A stretch of DNA of 64,000 bases from Providencia rettgeri. GTDB taxonomy: Bacteria; Pseudomonadota; Gammaproteobacteria; Enterobacterales; Enterobacteriaceae. This document shows positions 18,435-28,043 of this stretch, piece by piece; position 1 is the stretch's first letter, and every line of letters begins with the position of its first letter. The position numbers and the translations under genes are program-made. The stretch covers positions 4,337,501 to 4,401,500 of the forward strand of contig UGTZ01000001.1 in assembly GCA_900455085.1 (NCBI GenBank), written 5' to 3'. The notes below the pieces were generated by a model. It had not been told where the DNA came from, did not search any database, and worked only from the letters and a program-made list of their open reading frames with translations.

Positions 18435-19984
18435 ATGGCAACAACGACAGCTCCAGCCGCAAAACAGCTCACATTACTCGGCTTTTTTGCCATTACCGCA
18501 TCGATGGTGATGGCCGTTTATGAATATCCAACATTTGCGACATCTGGCTTTAGCCTCGTATTTTTCCTGCTATTGGGAGGATTATTGTGGTTTATTCCTG
18601 TCGCCTTGTGTGCCGCAGAAATGGCAACCGTAGAAGGTTGGGAGGAAGGTGGTGTATTTGCATGGGTTTCTAACACATTAGGCGAACGCTGGGGATTTGC
18701 CGCCATTTCATTTGGTTATTTACAAATAGCAATTGGCTTTATTCCTATGCTGTATTTCGTCTTAGGGCACTGTCTTATATTTTAAATTGGCCAGAACTTA
18801 ATACAGACCCAATCACTAAAACGATAGGGGCTCTTGTTATTCTCTGGGTATTGGCTTTCACTCAATTTGGTGGAACCAAATACACGGCAACCATTGCAAA
18901 AATCGGTTTCTTCGCAGGTATTTTGCTCCCAGCTCTAATTTTAGTCTTTTTAGCGATCAGCTATTTAGTTAGCGGCTCACCATTAGCAATTGAAATTAGT
19001 ACTGAAACTTTTATTCCTGATTTCACCAAAATTGGCACACTGGTGGTATTTGTCGCCTTTATTTTGAGTTATATGGGTGTTGAGGCATCCGCAACCCACG
19101 TCAATGAGATGAAAAACCCCGGCCGAGATTACCCCGCAGCGATGTTTTTACTCATGATAGCGGCAATTTGTTTAAGCTCAATTGGTGGGTTATCGGTGGC
19201 AGCCGTGATCCCAAACAGTGAAATTAATTTATCTGCTGGCGTAGTACAGACATTCAATGTGCTTGTCACACACTTTAATTCCTCCCTTGAATGGGCCGTA
19301 AGAATTATTGCTGCATTATTATTACTTGGTGTACTCGCAGAGATTGCTTCTTGGATTGTGGGGCCATCCCGCGGTATGTATGTCGCGGCACAAAAAGGCA
19401 TTCTGCCGCAAAGCTTTGCCAAGGTGAATAAAAATGGCGTGCCGGTAACACTGGTAATTTCCCAATTACTGATCACGACAGTGGCAATTATTGTCCTCAC
19501 CAATACTGGGGGCGGTGGCAATATGTCATTCCTTATTGCGCTCGCCTTAACCGTAGTTATCTATTTATGTAGCTATTTCATGCTATTTCTCGGTTACATG
19601 CATTTAGTGTGCAAACAACCAGAGAAAAAACGTGCATTTAATATTCCCGGAGGAAAAGGCGTTAAAGTTCTCGTCGCGTTAGTTGGCTTCATTATTTCTA
19701 TCTTAGCCTTTATTGTTTCATTCTTCCCACCGAGCTCTTTACCTGAGGGGGCGAGTGATAACACCTATGTGACATTACTTGCGGTTAGCTTTGTGATTAT
19801 CTTCTTACTCCCCTTTGTAATTTATGCATTCCATAACAAACAAGGTAAGAAAACCAATGTCGCGATGGTGCATATCAAAACGCATAATGCACCAGCTAAC
19901 CATTTCTTTATTCACCCTCGAGCTCGCTCTACATATCACTTGATTCATCATGACAAACCAGATGATGGCTCATCCAATTCGTAA
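18435..19984 (+). pseudogene. gadC: Glutamate/GABA antiporter GadC, frameshifted
   Basis: Inner membrane APC-family exchanger that brings in glutamate and exports GABA made by GadB. The combined length is about 516 residues (511 in E. coli), with strong similarity in both halves. The first frame reads to LYFVLG and then stops; the second resumes at the equivalent of SYILNWPELN. A missing G in the run at 18765-18767 (GGG where GGGG is expected) explains the break. The C-terminal plug (NAPANHFFIHPRARSTYH) that closes the channel at neutral pH is present. GAGGAG precedes the ATG at 18435. If real, the deletion would disable acid resistance; sequencing error is an equally good explanation. Confidence 0.9.
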
Positions 19985-20000
19985 TAACCCGTAAAAATAA

Positions 20001-20033
20001 TGAGGGCTACCATTTGGTAGCCCTCATATTATT
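20001..20033. terminator. Terminator between convergent gadC and ppc
   Basis: A perfect 11-bp stem TGAGGGCTACC / GGTAGCCCTCA with loop ATTT. AT-rich on both sides, so it can act in both directions. Confidence 0.8.
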
Positions 20034-20056
20034 CAAGTACTTTAAAAATAAACAAA

Positions 20057-22696
20057 CTAACCCGTATTACGCATACCTGCAGCGACCCCTGCAATCGTTA
20101 CCATCAAGGCTTGTTCGACACGTGGGTCTGGGTGCTCTTGTTGGCGGGAACGATGTAAAAGCTCTGCTTGTAAAACGTTTAATGGGTCAGTATAAACATT
20201 GCGTAACGCGATGGATTCCGCTATCCAAGGTAAATCCGCCATTAGCGCTTCGTCTTTCGAAACCGCCAATACGCTTTTAATATCCTCAGACAACTGGTCA
20301 CGTAGTTTTTGCCCTAATGGCCATAAGCGCTCTTCCACTAAGCGGTGGTCATAATATTCTGCTAGCCATAAGTCTGCTTTTGCATAAACCATTTCTAACA
20401 TCGCAATACGTGTATTAAAGAATGGCCACTGCTGCCACATTTCATCAAGAACAGCTTGTTTGCCTTCTTTCTCAATGACATGTTTCAGTGCTGCACCAGC
20501 GCCTAGCCATGCGGGAAGCATTAAACGGTTCTGCGTCCATGCAAAGATCCATGGAATAGCACGCAAAGTTTCCACGCCACCCGTTGGTCTACGTTTTGCA
20601 GGACGTGACCCAAGCGGTAATTTACCTAACTCTAGTTCAGGCGTCGCAGCGCGGAAATAAGGGACAAAATCCGGTTGTTCACGCACATAATCACGGTACA
20701 TCGCGCAAGACACATCAGATAGTGAATCCATCACGGACTTCCACTCATCTTTTGGCTCTGGTGGTGGTAAAAGATTCGCTTCTAATATTGCACTCGCGTA
20801 TAAGGCAAGGCTGCTAATCGTGACTTGTGGCAAGCCGAATTTAAAACGGATCATTTCGCCTTGTTCTGTTACCCGCAGCCCACCTTTTAAACTACCTGGT
20901 GGTTGAGAAAGTAATGCTGAATGTGCAGGTGCACCGCCGCGGCCAATTGTACCGCCACGCCCATGGAATAATGTCAGTGTGACACCTTCTTTCTCACACA
21001 GCTTAATGAGTGCATCTTGTGCGCGATATTGCGCCCATGACGCCGCCATTACCCCTGCATCTTTAGCCGAATCGGAGTAACCAATCATCACCATTTGGCG
21101 GTCATCAATAAGGTCACGATACCACTCAATGCTTAAAAGCTTGGTCATCACGCTTTCAGCGTTGTTTAAATCTTCCAGTGTTTCAAATAGTGGCGCTACT
21201 GGCAAACGGACTGATGCCCCATTCTCTTTCAGCAACAATTTTACCGCCAATACGTCTGACGGAACTTTCGCCATTGAAATAACATAAGCTGCGATAGAAT
21301 CATTTTTGGCTTTCGCAATCACACGGCAAGTTTCAAATACTTCCTGTGTTTCTGCGCTCGGTTGCCAGTCTTGAGGGATCAGTGGGCGTAACGATTGTAG
21401 CTCTGCCAGCAAGAATTGTTGTTTTTCCTCTTCTGACCACTGTGAGTAATCACCCAACCCTAAATACTGAGTTAGCTCTGCAATGGCTTCAGTGTGACGA
21501 GTGCTTTCTTGGCGGACATCAATACGTACCAGTTGCAAACCAAAGCTACGAATACGGCGCAGAGTATCCAACAACTGACCATTCGCAATGATTTTCATAT
21601 TGCAGGCAATTAATGATTGATAACATGCATATAACGGGTCCCATAACTGGGCGTTGTCTACCAATAAGTCTGCTGGTGGTAAAACTTGCTCGCCTTTAAC
21701 ACGGCGCTCTAAATACTCTAATGTCGAGAATAATTGACTACGTAAATTTTTCGCAATTTGGCGATAAGGCTCATCAACGTCATCTCCCCCTGCTAGCGCA
21801 CGCAGCTCTGGGGTTGCTTCTGTCATTGAAAGCTCTGAAACCAACACTTGAATATCTTTGAGGAATAAGTCCGCCGCTTTCCAGCGGCTCAGTAGTAGCA
21901 CCTGACGGGTCACATCCGCAGTCACGTTCGGGTTGCCATCACGGTCGCCTCCCATCCATGAAGTAAAGCGGATTGGGTTTGCTTCAACGGGTAACACCGC
22001 GCCGATTGAATCTTCCAACTGTTCATTAAATTCACGTAAGAAAGCGGGAACCCCTTCCCACAATGAATTTTCAACAACGGCAAATCCCCATTTCGCTTCA
22101 TCAATGGGCGTTGGGCGAATTTTACGAATTTCATCGGTATGCCATGATTGTGCCACTAATTGGCGTAAGCGGCGCATGATATTATTACGTTCATAATCTG
22201 CAATATCATCATGGTCGAGTTGTGATAAGCAGTTGTTTACCTCAACCAGTTTATGGATCAACGTACGGCGGGCAATTTCCGTTGGGTGAGCTGTTAAAAC
22301 CAGCTCAATTGAAAGCTGTTCAACCGCTTTTTGAATATCGCCATCCGTGAAGTTTTTGCCTTTTAATCGGCTAAACAGATTTTTCAATGCCACTGGATTA
22401 CTTGCCGCTTCACCGTGAGGCGAAATGCTGTGATATTGCTCAGCAACGTTTGTCAGGTTTAAGAATTGGTTAAATGCCCTTGCAACGGGTAGCAATTCAT
22501 CATTAGAAAGATTTTGTAATGTCATCAGCAGTTTTTGGCGCTGAACTTCATTACCTGCACGGGAAGATTTGGAAAGCTTACGAATGGACTCAACTTTGTC
22601 GAGTATGTCCTCACCTAAGGCTTCCTTGATAGTATCGCCGAGTAGCTTACCCAGCATACTGACATTACTGCGCATTGCGGAATATTGCTGATTCAT
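20057..22696 (-). CDS. ppc: Phosphoenolpyruvate carboxylase
   Basis: Makes oxaloacetate from PEP and bicarbonate to refill the TCA cycle. 879 residues, against 883 in E. coli. Active-site signatures VLTAHPTEIARRT and VMIGYSDSAKDAGVMAASWAQ are present, as are FHGRGGTIGRGGAP and the C-terminal MRNTG that binds allosteric effectors. The frame is open further upstream, but AGGAG lies 4 nt before the ATG at 22696, and the protein then starts MNQQYSAMRSNVSMLGK, matching E. coli. Monocistronic. Confidence 0.97.
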   Translation of the reverse strand: MNQQYSAMRSNVSMLGKLLGDTIKEALGEDILDKVESIRKLSKSSRAGNEVQRQKLLMTLQNLSNDELLPVARAFNQFLNLTNVAEQYHSISPHGEAASNPVALKNLFSRLKGKNFTDGDIQKAVEQLSIELVLTAHPTEIARRTLIHKLVEVNNCLSQLDHDDIADYERNNIMRRLRQLVAQSWHTDEIRKIRPTPIDEAKWGFAVVENSLWEGVPAFLREFNEQLEDSIGAVLPVEANPIRFTSWMGGDRDGNPNVTADVTRQVLLLSRWKAADLFLKDIQVLVSELSMTEATPELRALAGGDDVDEPYRQIAKNLRSQLFSTLEYLERRVKGEQVLPPADLLVDNAQLWDPLYACYQSLIACNMKIIANGQLLDTLRRIRSFGLQLVRIDVRQESTRHTEAIAELTQYLGLGDYSQWSEEEKQQFLLAELQSLRPLIPQDWQPSAETQEVFETCRVIAKAKNDSIAAYVISMAKVPSDVLAVKLLLKENGASVRLPVAPLFETLEDLNNAESVMTKLLSIEWYRDLIDDRQMVMIGYSDSAKDAGVMAASWAQYRAQDALIKLCEKEGVTLTLFHGRGGTIGRGGAPAHSALLSQPPGSLKGGLRVTEQGEMIRFKFGLPQVTISSLALYASAILEANLLPPPEPKDEWKSVMDSLSDVSCAMYRDYVREQPDFVPYFRAATPELELGKLPLGSRPAKRRPTGGVETLRAIPWIFAWTQNRLMLPAWLGAGAALKHVIEKEGKQAVLDEMWQQWPFFNTRIAMLEMVYAKADLWLAEYYDHRLVEERLWPLGQKLRDQLSEDIKSVLAVSKDEALMADLPWIAESIALRNVYTDPLNVLQAELLHRSRQQEHPDPRVEQALMVTIAGVAAGMRNTG

Positions 22697-23099
22697 GAGA
22701 CTCCTGACCTTGTGCTTCTGGCAGAATGCATTCCCGCACGGTTCACGGTTAACAGACTGCACCCAGTTTCCTGTAACAAAATTTCAGTCGGCTGCGTTAG
22801 AATTGTCGTTTTGTGATGCAGGCCGCTAAATTTACCCTTCAGTGTATATTCATATCAGAAAAAAATGACTTTGGGGGATTTTTCTGAAATTTAATTACAG
22901 CCTTATTTTTATTAATTTTTCTTATTTAAGTATTGTTTCAGCGCAATATATCGTCGATTCAGCACTTTTAAGACATGAATAATGTTTAAGAATTAAATCA
23001 TCAGAATAAAAAACAGAAAATGAAGGGGTAAATTAAAAATATTCATAATGCATCGGCGCCCTCAATACCACCAAGAACACCAATACACCTGAAAAATGA
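22697..23099. other. Gap between metL and ppc
   Basis: About 400 bp holding the ppc promoter and the end of the metBL transcript. No gene, repeat or clear intrinsic terminator was recognised. Confidence 0.5.
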
Positions 23100-25541
23100 T
23101 TATAAAAGTTGAGAGAGCCGGTTGAGATCCGACTGAATAGCGCCAGCGGTCACATCTCGGCCTGCTCCTGGCCCACGGATCACCAATGGGTTGTCTCGAT
23201 ACCAACGGCTCTCGATAGCAAACACATTGTCACCCGGTAATAATGAGGCCAGAGGATGTTCCGGTTTCACGGCTTCCACACCGACTTTTGCTTTACCTTT
23301 TACTGCATCAAACCGTGCCACATAGCGTAGCACTAACCCTAGTTCTTGCGCCGCTTCTAAACGTTGCTGCATCTGCTCATTAATAATGGCGCTATTTTCA
23401 AAGAACTCATCGAGTGAACCCGTCTGAGCCTGTTTCGGTACTAAAGATTCCACTCTCACATCATCGGGTTCGATGTCATAACCTGCTTCACGGGCTAAAA
23501 TAATTAATTTTCGCATGACATCTTGCCCTGATAAATCAATGCGTGGATCTGGTTCAGTTAACCCTTGCTGCCAAGCTTGCTCTACTAGCTCGCTAAATGG
23601 GATTGAGCCGTCAAACTGTAAAAATAGCCATGATAGTGTTCCGGAAAAAATACCACTGATAGCCAGAATCGAATCACCACTTTCTTTTAAGTCCCGTACC
23701 GTATAGTTAATCGGTAACCCAGCCCCTACTGTCGCGTTGTATAGCCAGTGACGATCTGTTTTCGAAAACGCATCGCGAATTTGACGATATTGTGCCGTTT
23801 GCGCTGCCCCTGCAATTTTATTTGCACTGATCACATGAAAACCATAACTCGCAAAATCCACATAGTTATCTGCCAGTGTCTCACTTGCGGTGACATCTAA
23901 TACCACTAAATCATCATAAGGATGGGAACGCATCCATAAAAATAGGCTATCGTCCTCATGCTCTACGGCTTCGTCATCAAAGAAAGCCAGCGCACGGCTG
24001 GGGTCAATCCCTTGGTAATTCAGCAAACTACGGCGGCTGTCTACTACACCTGCTAAGACAAAATCAAAGTCGCTACGTGCCGAAATCTTGTGTTGCTCCG
24101 CAGCAAAAAGTTCTAACCAACGCGCGCCAATATTCCCTTTACCAAATAACACTAAACCAATGCGTTTTTCTGCACGGAATAAGCTCTGGTGCATCCCTTG
24201 AATTAAGTGCTCTGTTTGGTTAGAACGCAAAACAGCGACTAAGCTGATGGAATCCTCTGAATGCCAAATAAATTCAACAGGCTGCCCTTTTAATTCCTCA
24301 TAAAAGCGGTGGCTATGTAATGGTTTTTTACACACACCTGCACCGACTAGTGCAACCAAAGAAAAACCTTCACGTAATGATAATGACCCCGGCAACCCGG
24401 CTTCTTCAAGGGTATTTAAGGCACTTTCGACAATTTCGGAGGTATAACATAATTGCAGTAAAGAACGGTCATGATGAATACCACGCGCCAAAGGACGCAA
24501 TTGAGCGCGCTTAAGTAATAAATCCACATCTTTGCAGATTTGTTTAAAATCACGGCCGGCAGCGATGCGCAATTCAATTAAGCACACATCATCATGGCTA
24601 GTCACTATTTTTGCCCCTGCTCCTGAGGCGAGTACCCGTTCAATTTTTGTTGAGCCCTGCTCCGGTTGGTAGCTACACCTTAATTGCAAATCAATATTGC
24701 TCACAGAAACGGGTTGTAAAGTACGTGTATGTAAAACAGGAGCCGCTAAGCGCGCCAATTCACTGGCTTCATCTAGGCGCAATAAGGGCAATAAACAGGC
24801 ATCTTTCACTTTACGAGGGTCCGCGCTATATACTCCAGCGACATCACTCCAAATCGTTACTTTTCCCACATCTGCCAGTGCACCGACTTGTGTTGCAGAA
24901 TAGTCACTCCCATTACGCCCAAGCAGTACCGTCTCACCTTGCTGATTACGCGAAATAAAACCTGTCACGACAATACGTCGGTTCGGTAACTGAGTTAACT
25001 GTTGTTGCAATAAATAACGCGATTGTGTTTCATCGACCTGCGGTTGTGCCGCACGCTCAGCGCGTAAAAATAAACGCGCATCTAACCAAGCACTCGTCAT
25101 GCCGACCTGTGCAAGCACCTCAGCCATAAGGCGCGCAGACCAAATTTCACCGTGCCCTACCACTTCTGCATAAGTCGCATCATTAGTCGGTTTATCCAAC
25201 AGCGCGCTTAAACGCTCTAAATCGTGAATAAATAATTGACTTAATTCTACGGCTTTTTGTTCCGGTAAAAGAGATTCAATTAAATCAAGTTGATAGCGGC
25301 GTAACGACTGTTGAGCTTGATGAGCCGAAATACGATCACTTTGGCTTAATTTTAACCAGTTGATCAACTGATTAGTTGTACTACCCGCGGCAGAAACCAC
25401 CATTAAATCACCGGGTTGACTATAGTTTGCCATAATTGCTGCAACGCGTTGATAGCACTTCGCATCGGCTAAACTACTGCCCCCAAACTTATGTAACTGA
25501 CGGTGACAAGGAGCCACCTCAACCGCTGTTAGTACACTCAT
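23100..25541 (-). CDS. metL: Bifunctional aspartokinase II / homoserine dehydrogenase II MetL
   Basis: Catalyses the first and third steps of the aspartate pathway for methionine. 813 residues (810 in E. coli). The N-terminal aspartokinase domain has KFGGSSLAD and GRNGSDYSATQ. The C-terminal homoserine dehydrogenase domain has an NAD(P)-binding VLFGKGNIGARWLELF and GIFSGTLSWLF. The ATG at 25541 has GGAG 6 nt upstream; an in-frame TTG just before it is not needed. It starts 11 bp after the metB stop, so metBL is one operon under the MetJ boxes. Confidence 0.97.
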   Translation of the reverse strand: MSVLTAVEVAPCHRQLHKFGGSSLADAKCYQRVAAIMANYSQPGDLMVVSAAGSTTNQLINWLKLSQSDRISAHQAQQSLRRYQLDLIESLLPEQKAVELSQLFIHDLERLSALLDKPTNDATYAEVVGHGEIWSARLMAEVLAQVGMTSAWLDARLFLRAERAAQPQVDETQSRYLLQQQLTQLPNRRIVVTGFISRNQQGETVLLGRNGSDYSATQVGALADVGKVTIWSDVAGVYSADPRKVKDACLLPLLRLDEASELARLAAPVLHTRTLQPVSVSNIDLQLRCSYQPEQGSTKIERVLASGAGAKIVTSHDDVCLIELRIAAGRDFKQICKDVDLLLKRAQLRPLARGIHHDRSLLQLCYTSEIVESALNTLEEAGLPGSLSLREGFSLVALVGAGVCKKPLHSHRFYEELKGQPVEFIWHSEDSISLVAVLRSNQTEHLIQGMHQSLFRAEKRIGLVLFGKGNIGARWLELFAAEQHKISARSDFDFVLAGVVDSRRSLLNYQGIDPSRALAFFDDEAVEHEDDSLFLWMRSHPYDDLVVLDVTASETLADNYVDFASYGFHVISANKIAGAAQTAQYRQIRDAFSKTDRHWLYNATVGAGLPINYTVRDLKESGDSILAISGIFSGTLSWLFLQFDGSIPFSELVEQAWQQGLTEPDPRIDLSGQDVMRKLIILAREAGYDIEPDDVRVESLVPKQAQTGSLDEFFENSAIINEQMQQRLEAAQELGLVLRYVARFDAVKGKAKVGVEAVKPEHPLASLLPGDNVFAIESRWYRDNPLVIRGPGAGRDVTAGAIQSDLNRLSQLL

Positions 25542-25552
25542 CAAAAACTCCG

Positions 25553-26713
25553 CTAACGTTGTCCCGCAACCTGAAATGCGTGATCTAAGTCTGTGATTAA
25601 ATCCTGAGGATCTTCAATCCCCACTGAAATTCTTAGCAAGCTATCTGTAATCCCCGCTTGCGCACGAGCTTCTGCTGACATACCTGCATGCGTCATTGTC
25701 GCAGTATGGGAAATCAATGTTTCCACCCCACCCAATGACTCCGCCAATGTAAACAGGCTAAGTGAGCGAAGAAAATGGCGAAGTTGTGACTCATCACCTG
25801 CAAATTCAAAACTCAACATGGCGCCAAAACCTTTTTGTTGTTTCAGCGCTATTTCGTGCCCAGGATGATCTTCCAATGCAGGATAATACAATTTTTTCAC
25901 TAAAGGCTGCGATTTAAGATATTTTACGATCTCTTGTGCGTTTTGCTGTTGCTGTAACACACGAGGGGATAGAGTTCGGATGCCTCTTAATAATAAGTAG
26001 CTATCAAAAGCGCCCCCAGTGACACCAATATTATTCGCCCACCACGCTAATTCTATTGCCCATTTTTCCTCTTTGGCAATCACTACACCAGCCACAATAT
26101 CTGAATGACCATTAAGGTATTTTGTACATGAATGCACAACAAAGTCAGCCCCTAATGACAGTGGTTGCTGGAGGATAGGGCTTAAAAATGTATTGTCGAC
26201 AACCACTAACGCGCCAACATCATGCGCTAATTGCGCAATATGCTGTATATCAAAAATTCTTAATAATGGGTTACTGGGTGTTTCAATTAAGACTAATTTA
26301 GGTTTTTTAGCGAGCGCAGCTCGTAATGCAGATTCATCACTTTGATCGACAAATTGCACTTGGTAAGCCCCACGCTGACTTTGGCTATTAAATAACCGAT
26401 AACTTCCACCATAACAATCATGAGGTGCAACTAATAGATCACCGGGCTGTAAAAAAACAGTACAGAGTAAATGAAGCGCTGACATCCCACTGTTGGTCAT
26501 TACTGCGCCGCTCCCCCCCTCAAGCTGTGCCAATGTTTTTTGCACAATATCGCGACCTGGATTTCCACGGCGTGAGTAGTCATGTGCGCGAGGCTCATTA
26601 AAATCAGTGAAGTTATAGGTGCTAGACAAATAAATGGGAGGCACAACACAACCAAATTGTTGGTCATCATTTAATCCATTATGAATTGCGATGGTTGACG
26701 GCTTGTAAGTCAT
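25553..26713 (-). CDS. metB: Cystathionine gamma-synthase MetB
   Basis: PLP enzyme that joins O-succinylhomoserine and cysteine to cystathionine in methionine synthesis. 386 residues, the E. coli length. The PLP lysine is in HSCTKYLNGHSD, with SRRGNPGRD and GVETLISH conserved. The frame extends 10 codons upstream, but AGGAG lies 8 nt before the ATG at 26713, which gives an N-terminus (MTYKPSTIAIHNGLNDD) like E. coli MetB. First gene of metBL, divergent from metJ. Confidence 0.97.
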   Translation of the reverse strand: MTYKPSTIAIHNGLNDDQQFGCVVPPIYLSSTYNFTDFNEPRAHDYSRRGNPGRDIVQKTLAQLEGGSGAVMTNSGMSALHLLCTVFLQPGDLLVAPHDCYGGSYRLFNSQSQRGAYQVQFVDQSDESALRAALAKKPKLVLIETPSNPLLRIFDIQHIAQLAHDVGALVVVDNTFLSPILQQPLSLGADFVVHSCTKYLNGHSDIVAGVVIAKEEKWAIELAWWANNIGVTGGAFDSYLLLRGIRTLSPRVLQQQQNAQEIVKYLKSQPLVKKLYYPALEDHPGHEIALKQQKGFGAMLSFEFAGDESQLRHFLRSLSLFTLAESLGGVETLISHTATMTHAGMSAEARAQAGITDSLLRISVGIEDPQDLITDLDHAFQVAGQR

Positions 26714-26763
26714 AAACGCTTCTCCTGAACAGTGATAGGCCAAATCATACCCATCGGATGTTT

Positions 26764-26795
26764 AGACGTCAACATATCTAGACGTCTAAACCTCT
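26764..26795. promoter_or_regulatory. MetJ boxes between metB and metJ
   Basis: Four adjacent 8-bp boxes: AGACGTCA, ACATATCT, AGACGTCT (perfect) and AAACCTCT. They lie 51 bp upstream of metB and over 230 bp from metJ. This is the classic metBJ operator through which MetJ represses metB and metJ. Confidence 0.85.
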
Positions 26796-27028
26796 TTACG
26801 TTTATATCAAGTAATGGAATAATCAGCCTTAATAATTATGTGTAAATTGATAGTCAATCGCATAAGTGGATTTAACTTGTTAATTTTAAACATTATTTTG
26901 TATTAAAATAAGTGAATCCTCATCGAACATATATGCAGATATTCTCGATTTAGAGCTTAGAATAAGTTCCTATTAAAAAGAATATGTATATTATTTTTAA
27001 TTATTACTGAAAATATCCAAGGTAACCC

Positions 27029-27346
27029 ATGGCTGAATGGAATGGTGAGTATGTCAGTCCGTATGCTGAACATGGCAAAAAGAGTGAGCAAGTAAAGAAA
27101 ATTACAGTATCTATTCCTTTGAAGGTACTAAAAATTTTAACTGATGAGCGTACTCGCCGTCAGATCAATAACTTACGTCATGCCACTAACAGTGAATTAC
27201 TGTGTGAAGCATTTTTGCATGCATTCACAGGCCAACCACTGCCAAATGATGAAGACTTGCGTAAAGAACGTAATGACGAGATCCCTGAAGCCGCAAAAGA
27301 AATCATGCGCGAATTAGGTATCGACCCTGAAACGTGGGAATATTAA
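27029..27346 (+). CDS. metJ: MetJ, methionine regulon repressor
   Basis: Ribbon-helix-helix repressor that uses S-adenosylmethionine as corepressor. 105 residues, the same length as E. coli MetJ and almost identical. The DNA-contacting strand KKITVSIPLKVLK and helix TDERTRRQINNLRHATNSELLCEAFLHAFTG are conserved. Boxes for it are seen at 13574-13597 and 26764-26795, covering metF, metBL and itself. Confidence 0.98.
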   Translation: MAEWNGEYVSPYAEHGKKSEQVKKITVSIPLKVLKILTDERTRRQINNLRHATNSELLCEAFLHAFTGQPLPNDEDLRKERNDEIPEAAKEIMRELGIDPETWEY

Positions 27347-27383
27347 TCCTAATTAGTCGCCATTACGTGCCTCAAAGTTTTAA

Positions 27384-27415
27384 CTACGTCGCAAACCTTG
27401 CGACGTAGTGCCTTT
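27384..27415 (+). terminator. Terminator after metJ
   Basis: Perfect 11-bp stem CTACGTCGCAA / TTGCGACGTAG with loop ACC, followed by TGCCTTTCCTT. Confidence 0.75.
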
Positions 27416-27559
27416 CCTTATGTTTTATTCAAGATAGCTATAACTATAATGGCGATACGCTCAAGTCTAAAGTCAAAGTACGCAGTAATGACATCATGTT
27501 TAGTGTCGTTTATCGCTTCTAATTTCTTCATTTAGACATAAAAACGCTTATTTTGGGCA

Positions 27560-27586
27560 TTAAAAAAGGGAAACTCAGTTTCCCTT
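27560..27586 (-). terminator. Terminator after rpmE
   Basis: Stem GGGAAAC / GTTTCCC with loop TCA. On the minus strand it is followed by a run of T, 23 bp past the rpmE stop. Confidence 0.8.
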
Positions 27587-27609
27587 TTTTTCGCATTTCA
27601 CAAGTTCGA

Positions 27610-27825
27610 TTATTTTTTAGAACCTGGGATGCTGAAACGTTGGTTGAAGCGATCAACACGACCACCAGTCGCAACATCACGCTGTTTACCAGTATAGAAC
27701 GGGTGGCAGTTACCACAAACGTCCAGGTTCAGCGAGTGACCAGCAGTTGAATTAATTTTCATTACATTACCGCAAGAACAAGTTGCAGTAACTTCTTCGT
27801 ATTTAGGGTGAATACCTTTTTTCAT
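27610..27825 (-). CDS. rpmE: 50S ribosomal protein L31
   Basis: Small ribosomal protein that bridges the two subunits. 71 residues (70 in E. coli). The four zinc-ligand cysteines of the C+ form are present at 16, 18, 37 and 40, so this is the zinc-requiring type rather than the YkgM-like type. The frame is open upstream, but an AGAGG site and the match to E. coli (MKKGIHPKYEEVTA) fix the start at 27825. Divergent from priA. Confidence 0.97.
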   Translation of the reverse strand: MKKGIHPKYEEVTATCSCGNVMKINSTAGHSLNLDVCGNCHPFYTGKQRDVATGGRVDRFNQRFSIPGSKK

Positions 27826-28043
27826 GGGAGAACCTCTATTAAGGCCGTGTCGCCATTCCAGCCCTAACGCCGGACACCACACGTCGTGTTGATTGAATTT
27901 AATATATTGGTAAAAATAAATACCAAAGGCGGCGGATCATACAGAAATTCTGTTTATCACGCAATGAAAACTGAGTAAATTTTGTGGTACTCTAGTCAAC
28001 AATCGCTCGCATTATCGCATAAAAAATAGACGGAAACCCAGAT

